Below, in pieces: positions 60,662 to 64,000 of a DNA stretch of 64,000 bases. The stretch covers positions 1 to 64,000 of the forward strand of contig DOAQ01000014.1 of assembly GCA_003506435.1 (NCBI GenBank), written 5' to 3'. Positions within the stretch are counted from its first letter, which is position 1. Each line of letters opens with the position of its first letter. The notes under the pieces were generated by a model that was given only the letters and a program-made list of their open reading frames with translations, was not told where the DNA came from and did no database searches. Position numbers and translations under genes: made by a program. This DNA is from Prolixibacteraceae bacterium (GTDB taxonomy: Bacteria; Bacteroidota; Bacteroidia; Bacteroidales; Prolixibacteraceae).

Positions 60662-61414
60662 TTAGTTTGATGCAGGTGCAAAATCATGAACAGTACCCGC
60701 AACATCTCCATCATACGTCATGTGGAATGTTCCGGCACATGCATTATATGTTCCTGAACCAACACATGTATAGTTTTTCCCATCACCCATTTTGAGTACT
60801 TGAGATGGCATCGTTACAGTACCTTTTACAGGATCAAAATCATAATAAGCCAAGTCATTGGTCCAATCCCAGAAATTTGTAACCCAAATTCTGTTTGACA
60901 CTGTTGGATCTTTGGTGATTGTAGTCGCATATGCACCATAACCAGCTTCCGTAATAATATAATTTCCAAGGAAATCATTAATATTTAGTGTGCATAATCT
61001 TTGCATGTTAATGGTTATGTTACTTCCGGTGAACAAGCCCTCCTGAGATTCAAATCCCAATACCAGTTTTTTCCCGGTATCGCCAATATTTACATCAGAA
61101 ATACCAACGGTAAATGCACCAACATTTGAATCTGCGGGTACTGTAACTGATGTAGGAACATCGTAAGACGCCGGGTCTGCTGTTGATGCTGCATTCACTT
61201 TTATATTGAATACTCTGTCAGAGCCCGAAAATTGAGTTGTGTAAATTTTGATTTCGCGATTTGCAGTGCTGTTTTTCTCAACTATCATATTGGCAGAACT
61301 ACCTTCAAAAGATACATAATTGATATCTTTAGTGCCTCCCTCGATTTCATCCGAACAATTGTTGAATGCAAATAACGAGAGTATAAGCATCGATATGCAG
61401 GTTATTTTTTTCAT
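60662..61414 (-). CDS. small SusD-linked lipoprotein of unknown function
   Basis: A 250-aa lipoprotein with lipobox AFNNC (cysteine at about 20). It is mostly beta-strand. Two halves can be seen: an Ig/Calx-beta-like region (about 30-130, IKVNAASTADPASYDVPTSVTVPADS) and a C-terminal domain that starts LGNYIITEAGYGAYATTI. It follows a SusD gene, as SusE/F-type surface proteins do, so it may be an auxiliary glycan-binding protein. No family assigned with confidence. Confidence 0.7.
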   Translation of the reverse strand: MKKITCISMLILSLFAFNNCSDEIEGGTKDINYVSFEGSSANMIVEKNSTANREIKIYTTQFSGSDRVFNIKVNAASTADPASYDVPTSVTVPADSNVGAFTVGISDVNIGDTGKKLVLGFESQEGLFTGSNITINMQRLCTLNINDFLGNYIITEAGYGAYATTITKDPTVSNRIWVTNFWDWTNDLAYYDFDPVKGTVTMPSQVLKMGDGKNYTCVGSGTYNACAGTFHMTYDGDVAGTVHDFAPASN

Positions 61415-61461
61415 AATTCAAAATATTTGTTTTTAAAAAGTATTAGCACAGTAGATACAAA

Positions 61462-62961
61462 TTAATCTATGAATGGGTTATTTTGTATTTCACTCTGCGG
61501 TATCACAAATGATAACCTTGGATCATTATAAGGAATTGCCACACCAACATTCGAAAGATGGTTTGAACCTCTTACGATTGTTGCTTTATTCCGCTTCATA
61601 GCCAAATAACTCTTCCCTTCTCCCCACAATTCAATCCGGGTTTGAAGATAAATTTCATTAGTCAGGCTTTGACCGGAAAGTCCGTCCACATAATTTGCAT
61701 TTGGTACCCGTAGGCTTACCAAAGCTTTAAGGCTTGCTTTTGCAGTTGCTTCATCTCCACTTTTAGCAGCGGCTTCAGCATTTAGCAAATACATTTCTTC
61801 AACTCGCATGTAAACATAGTCGGTTATCACATTTCTTTGACCTCCAGTCACCCTGTTCGGATCATAAAACTTATCCGAAGGAGTAAGAAAGTAAGAAGAA
61901 GTACTGACACTATTGAATTGTTTTTTTCTAACATCAACTGCAGGAATCAAATCATAAAGTCCTTTATCAATAGCTTTTCTATCTCCGGCCCATTGATAAC
62001 TATATGTATATCTGTCCATTTGTCCCCACCAGGAAACCAAGTCAAGACCATTATCAAGGGTTAAATCAACTCCCCACATCCATGAAGGGCTATTTACATT
62101 ATTAAAACCACCTTTGGTTCCAACTCCGGTAAAAACTACTTCATCAGCAGGTAATAGCGTAAAACCACCATTTGCAATAACATCGGCAGTTAAGTTTTTA
62201 GCTTTAAGATAGTTGTCATTCCCTCCCATAAGGGCATAAACGTATGCAAGCATACCTTCAGCCACATACTTGTTTACTTCATTCTTTGCAGAACGATTGA
62301 AGCCATCAAGTAAAGAAATTGCATCGGTTAAATCACTAACAATTAGATCAAAAACATCTTGCGTTGTGCTTTTCGGCTGATTCTGCTGCAGTGGATCTGT
62401 ATAAATAGGCAATATCTCAGCAGCAGGATCGTAGCTGGTTGCAAACATCTGAGACAAGTAGAAATAACTATGAGCCCTCATTGCTTTTGCCTGCCCCATA
62501 ATGTATTTATTTTCATCCAATTCAGGAACAGCATCGTTACCTCCAAGTGCAGATATAACCGAATTGGCAGATCGAATGAGCCGGTAATAGTATCTCCATG
62601 GTTTGTAGTTCGTATTATCCGTGAAGTCTGTATTATCCTGAAACTCTGTCAACCCACGATACCATCCATACGTACTAACGGATAATGCCATATCTCCTGA
62701 TAAGAAATCAATGTAAATGTCATACCCTTTCTGACCGAAATCATCGTGATCCAAATCAGTTCCACCGGTACCCGTCTGAAACATAAGCGTATAGATACCG
62801 CTCATACTTCCGGCAATAACATCAGGATTATTTTTGGCAGCTTCAGCAACCTGTTGTTCCGTAAGGAACTCTGTTGGCTGAACTTCCAGAAAATCTTTGT
62901 CACAACCCGTAAGGCCAAATAGTAGCAGGGCTATAAAAGATATGCTATATATTTTTTTCAT
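61462..62961 (-). CDS. SusD family outer-membrane binding lipoprotein (locus 4)
   Basis: A 499-aa lipoprotein with lipobox LFGLTGC (cysteine at about 20), then DKDFLEVQPTEFLTEQQVAEA. The TPR-like part has IMGQAKAMRAHSYFYLSQMFATSY; it ends SFVIPQSEIQNNPFID. It pairs with the SusC encoded 37 bp upstream. No FecI/FecR pair is visible for this locus; it may lie upstream of the window end. Confidence 0.94.
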   Translation of the reverse strand: MKKIYSISFIALLLFGLTGCDKDFLEVQPTEFLTEQQVAEAAKNNPDVIAGSMSGIYTLMFQTGTGGTDLDHDDFGQKGYDIYIDFLSGDMALSVSTYGWYRGLTEFQDNTDFTDNTNYKPWRYYYRLIRSANSVISALGGNDAVPELDENKYIMGQAKAMRAHSYFYLSQMFATSYDPAAEILPIYTDPLQQNQPKSTTQDVFDLIVSDLTDAISLLDGFNRSAKNEVNKYVAEGMLAYVYALMGGNDNYLKAKNLTADVIANGGFTLLPADEVVFTGVGTKGGFNNVNSPSWMWGVDLTLDNGLDLVSWWGQMDRYTYSYQWAGDRKAIDKGLYDLIPAVDVRKKQFNSVSTSSYFLTPSDKFYDPNRVTGGQRNVITDYVYMRVEEMYLLNAEAAAKSGDEATAKASLKALVSLRVPNANYVDGLSGQSLTNEIYLQTRIELWGEGKSYLAMKRNKATIVRGSNHLSNVGVAIPYNDPRLSFVIPQSEIQNNPFID

Positions 62962-62998
62962 AATAACAAATTTTGCTGTAATTTATAATCTGTGTTTT

Positions 62999-64000
62999 TT
63001 AGAATTTAACCTTTAAGCCCAAAGTATATGTACTCAAAGGAGAGTATCTGTACATATCAGAAGTACCAGCCTCATCTGTCGAAGGATTAAATCCGTCTCT
63101 TGCACTCAGCAAGAACAAGTTATCACCTGATACAAAAACATTGAGAGAAGACATTTTCAATTTATCCGTAATTTGTTTTGGCACAGTATATCCGATCCGA
63201 ACATTATTCAACGACAGGAAGTCTGATTTTGTGATGAACCGTGTTGAATTACTGTTTACATTAATATCATAGTTACTGGATAATCTGGGTACATCGGTAA
63301 TGTCACCAGGGTTTTGCCATCTGTCCCGAATATCTGTCGACCAGTTGTTTCCGCCAATGACATCATTGCTCATTAAAATCGCGTATGCACGATCATAAGC
63401 ATAACCTCCCAAACTATAAATAAACTGGGCAGAAGCATCAAAGTTCTTAACCTTGCCTTCTAATCTGAAAGCGCCACGAAGCTTAGGAATAGCTGATTTG
63501 TTGACATATTTCTGGGTTGCATTCGCATAGGTTTTTGTAGTGGTCACACTGATTTCATTATCAGGATTCGCGGTTGTATATTCGAACAGAGAAGAAATTC
63601 CTTCTCCTGAATCCAATACACTGTTTGCATTTGCATCATGATAATATTGATACCACATCGCTGTACCATTGGCAGGATCTACGCCAGCCCATTCTCTTAC
63701 ATAGAAATCATACAATGAATGACCTTCTGCCCTACCAAACCGGACATCAATATCCAATACTTTTGGCTCGCCGGTAGCCGGGTCAATAGGCATTGTTATA
63801 AGTTTGTTCGACAACATCTCTCCATTAACGGTAACATTAAACTCATAGTCTTTTTTGTCGATAATATGAGCCGTAAAATCAAATTCAAGACCCGAGTTTC
63901 TTAATACGCCATCATTAACTGTCATAAGCGCATACCCTACAGAAGGACCAACACGTCTGTCGAAAAGAAGATTTTCGGTATTCTTCAGGTAATAATCGAT
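62999..64000 (-). CDS. SusC family transporter, C-terminal part (truncated by window)
   Basis: The last 333 residues of a TonB-dependent transporter. The frame continues open to base 64000 (reading IDYYLKNTENLLFDRRVGPS before the first internal Met at 63925). C-terminal barrel strands include FVSGDNLFLLSARDGFNPST and the terminal motif STYTLGLKVKF, which are SusC-typical. It forms a pair with the SusD downstream. The signal peptide, STN (if any) and plug are outside the window. Confidence 0.93.
   Translation of the reverse strand: MDYYLKNTENLLFDRRVGPSVGYALMTVNDGVLRNSGLEFDFTAHIIDKKDYEFNVTVNGEMLSNKLITMPIDPATGEPKVLDIDVRFGRAEGHSLYDFYVREWAGVDPANGTAMWYQYYHDANANSVLDSGEGISSLFEYTTANPDNEISVTTTKTYANATQKYVNKSAIPKLRGAFRLEGKVKNFDASAQFIYSLGGYAYDRAYAILMSNDVIGGNNWSTDIRDRWQNPGDITDVPRLSSNYDINVNSNSTRFITKSDFLSLNNVRIGYTVPKQITDKLKMSSLNVFVSGDNLFLLSARDGFNPSTDEAGTSDMYRYSPLSTYTLGLKVKF

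Overview
The window comes from a Bacteroidota genome, most likely Bacteroidales/Marinilabiliales or a related environmental, plant- or algal-polysaccharide-degrading group. The evidence is four SusC/SusD pairs, three complete FecI-type sigma / FecR anti-sigma modules, promoters with the Bacteroidota -7 element TAnnTTTG, almost no Shine-Dalgarno sequences, and lineage-typical proteins (DUF4294, PASTA-RluD-Ddl cluster, exported asparagine-synthetase-B-like protein). The taxonomic call below phylum level is inference. 

Region 1 (1-13.5 kb) is a housekeeping core. It holds a biotin-dependent acyl-CoA carboxylase pair, lptG-like permease with tgt, a GT2 glycosyltransferase, a sigma factor, rsmG, rpmH (52 aa), a PASTA protein, rluD, ddl, dnaB, and an exported protein that overlaps the dnaB end. 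A tandem TonB-C protein follows at 13.6 kb. 

Region 2 (15-27.3 kb, + strand) is PUL1: FecI sigma, FecR anti-sigma, SusC with STN domain, SusD, GH36 alpha-galactosidase, a Tat-type FAD oxidoreductase and a Tat-type propeller-like glycoside-hydrolase-like protein. It probably takes up and cleaves alpha-galactosides. Region 3 (27.3-39.3 kb) is a mixed stretch: CPBP protease, MFS exporter, DUF1801, ABM, sulfatase, thpR, arcA, DUF4294, SpoU methylase, small His-rich outer-membrane protein, aminopeptidase P, an odd low-molecular-weight phosphatase-like protein and a GroES-family protein. Aminopeptidase P and the phosphatase are separated by a 180-bp element with 18-bp terminal inverted repeats. 

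Region 4 (39.4-47.2 kb, - strand) is PUL2: FecI, FecR, SusC, SusD-like_2 and a GH16 beta-glucanase, probably for laminarin-type beta-1,3-glucan. Region 5 (47.3-60.6 kb, + strand) is PUL3, divergent from PUL2: FecI, FecR, SusC, SusD, then an FAD oxidoreductase lipoprotein, a CstA-family permease and a 1003-aa tandem FAD oxidoreductase. PUL3 has no recognisable glycoside hydrolase or lyase and is the best candidate here for an undescribed uptake/oxidation system. Region 6 (60.6-64 kb, - strand) is the start of a fourth SusCD locus with a small lipoprotein; its SusC runs off the window. 

In all three complete PULs the FecR-SusC junction carries a stable hairpin, and each SusC has an N-terminal STN domain. 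This fits trans-envelope signalling in which the loaded SusC signals through FecR to release the cognate sigma factor, which then boosts susCD transcription.
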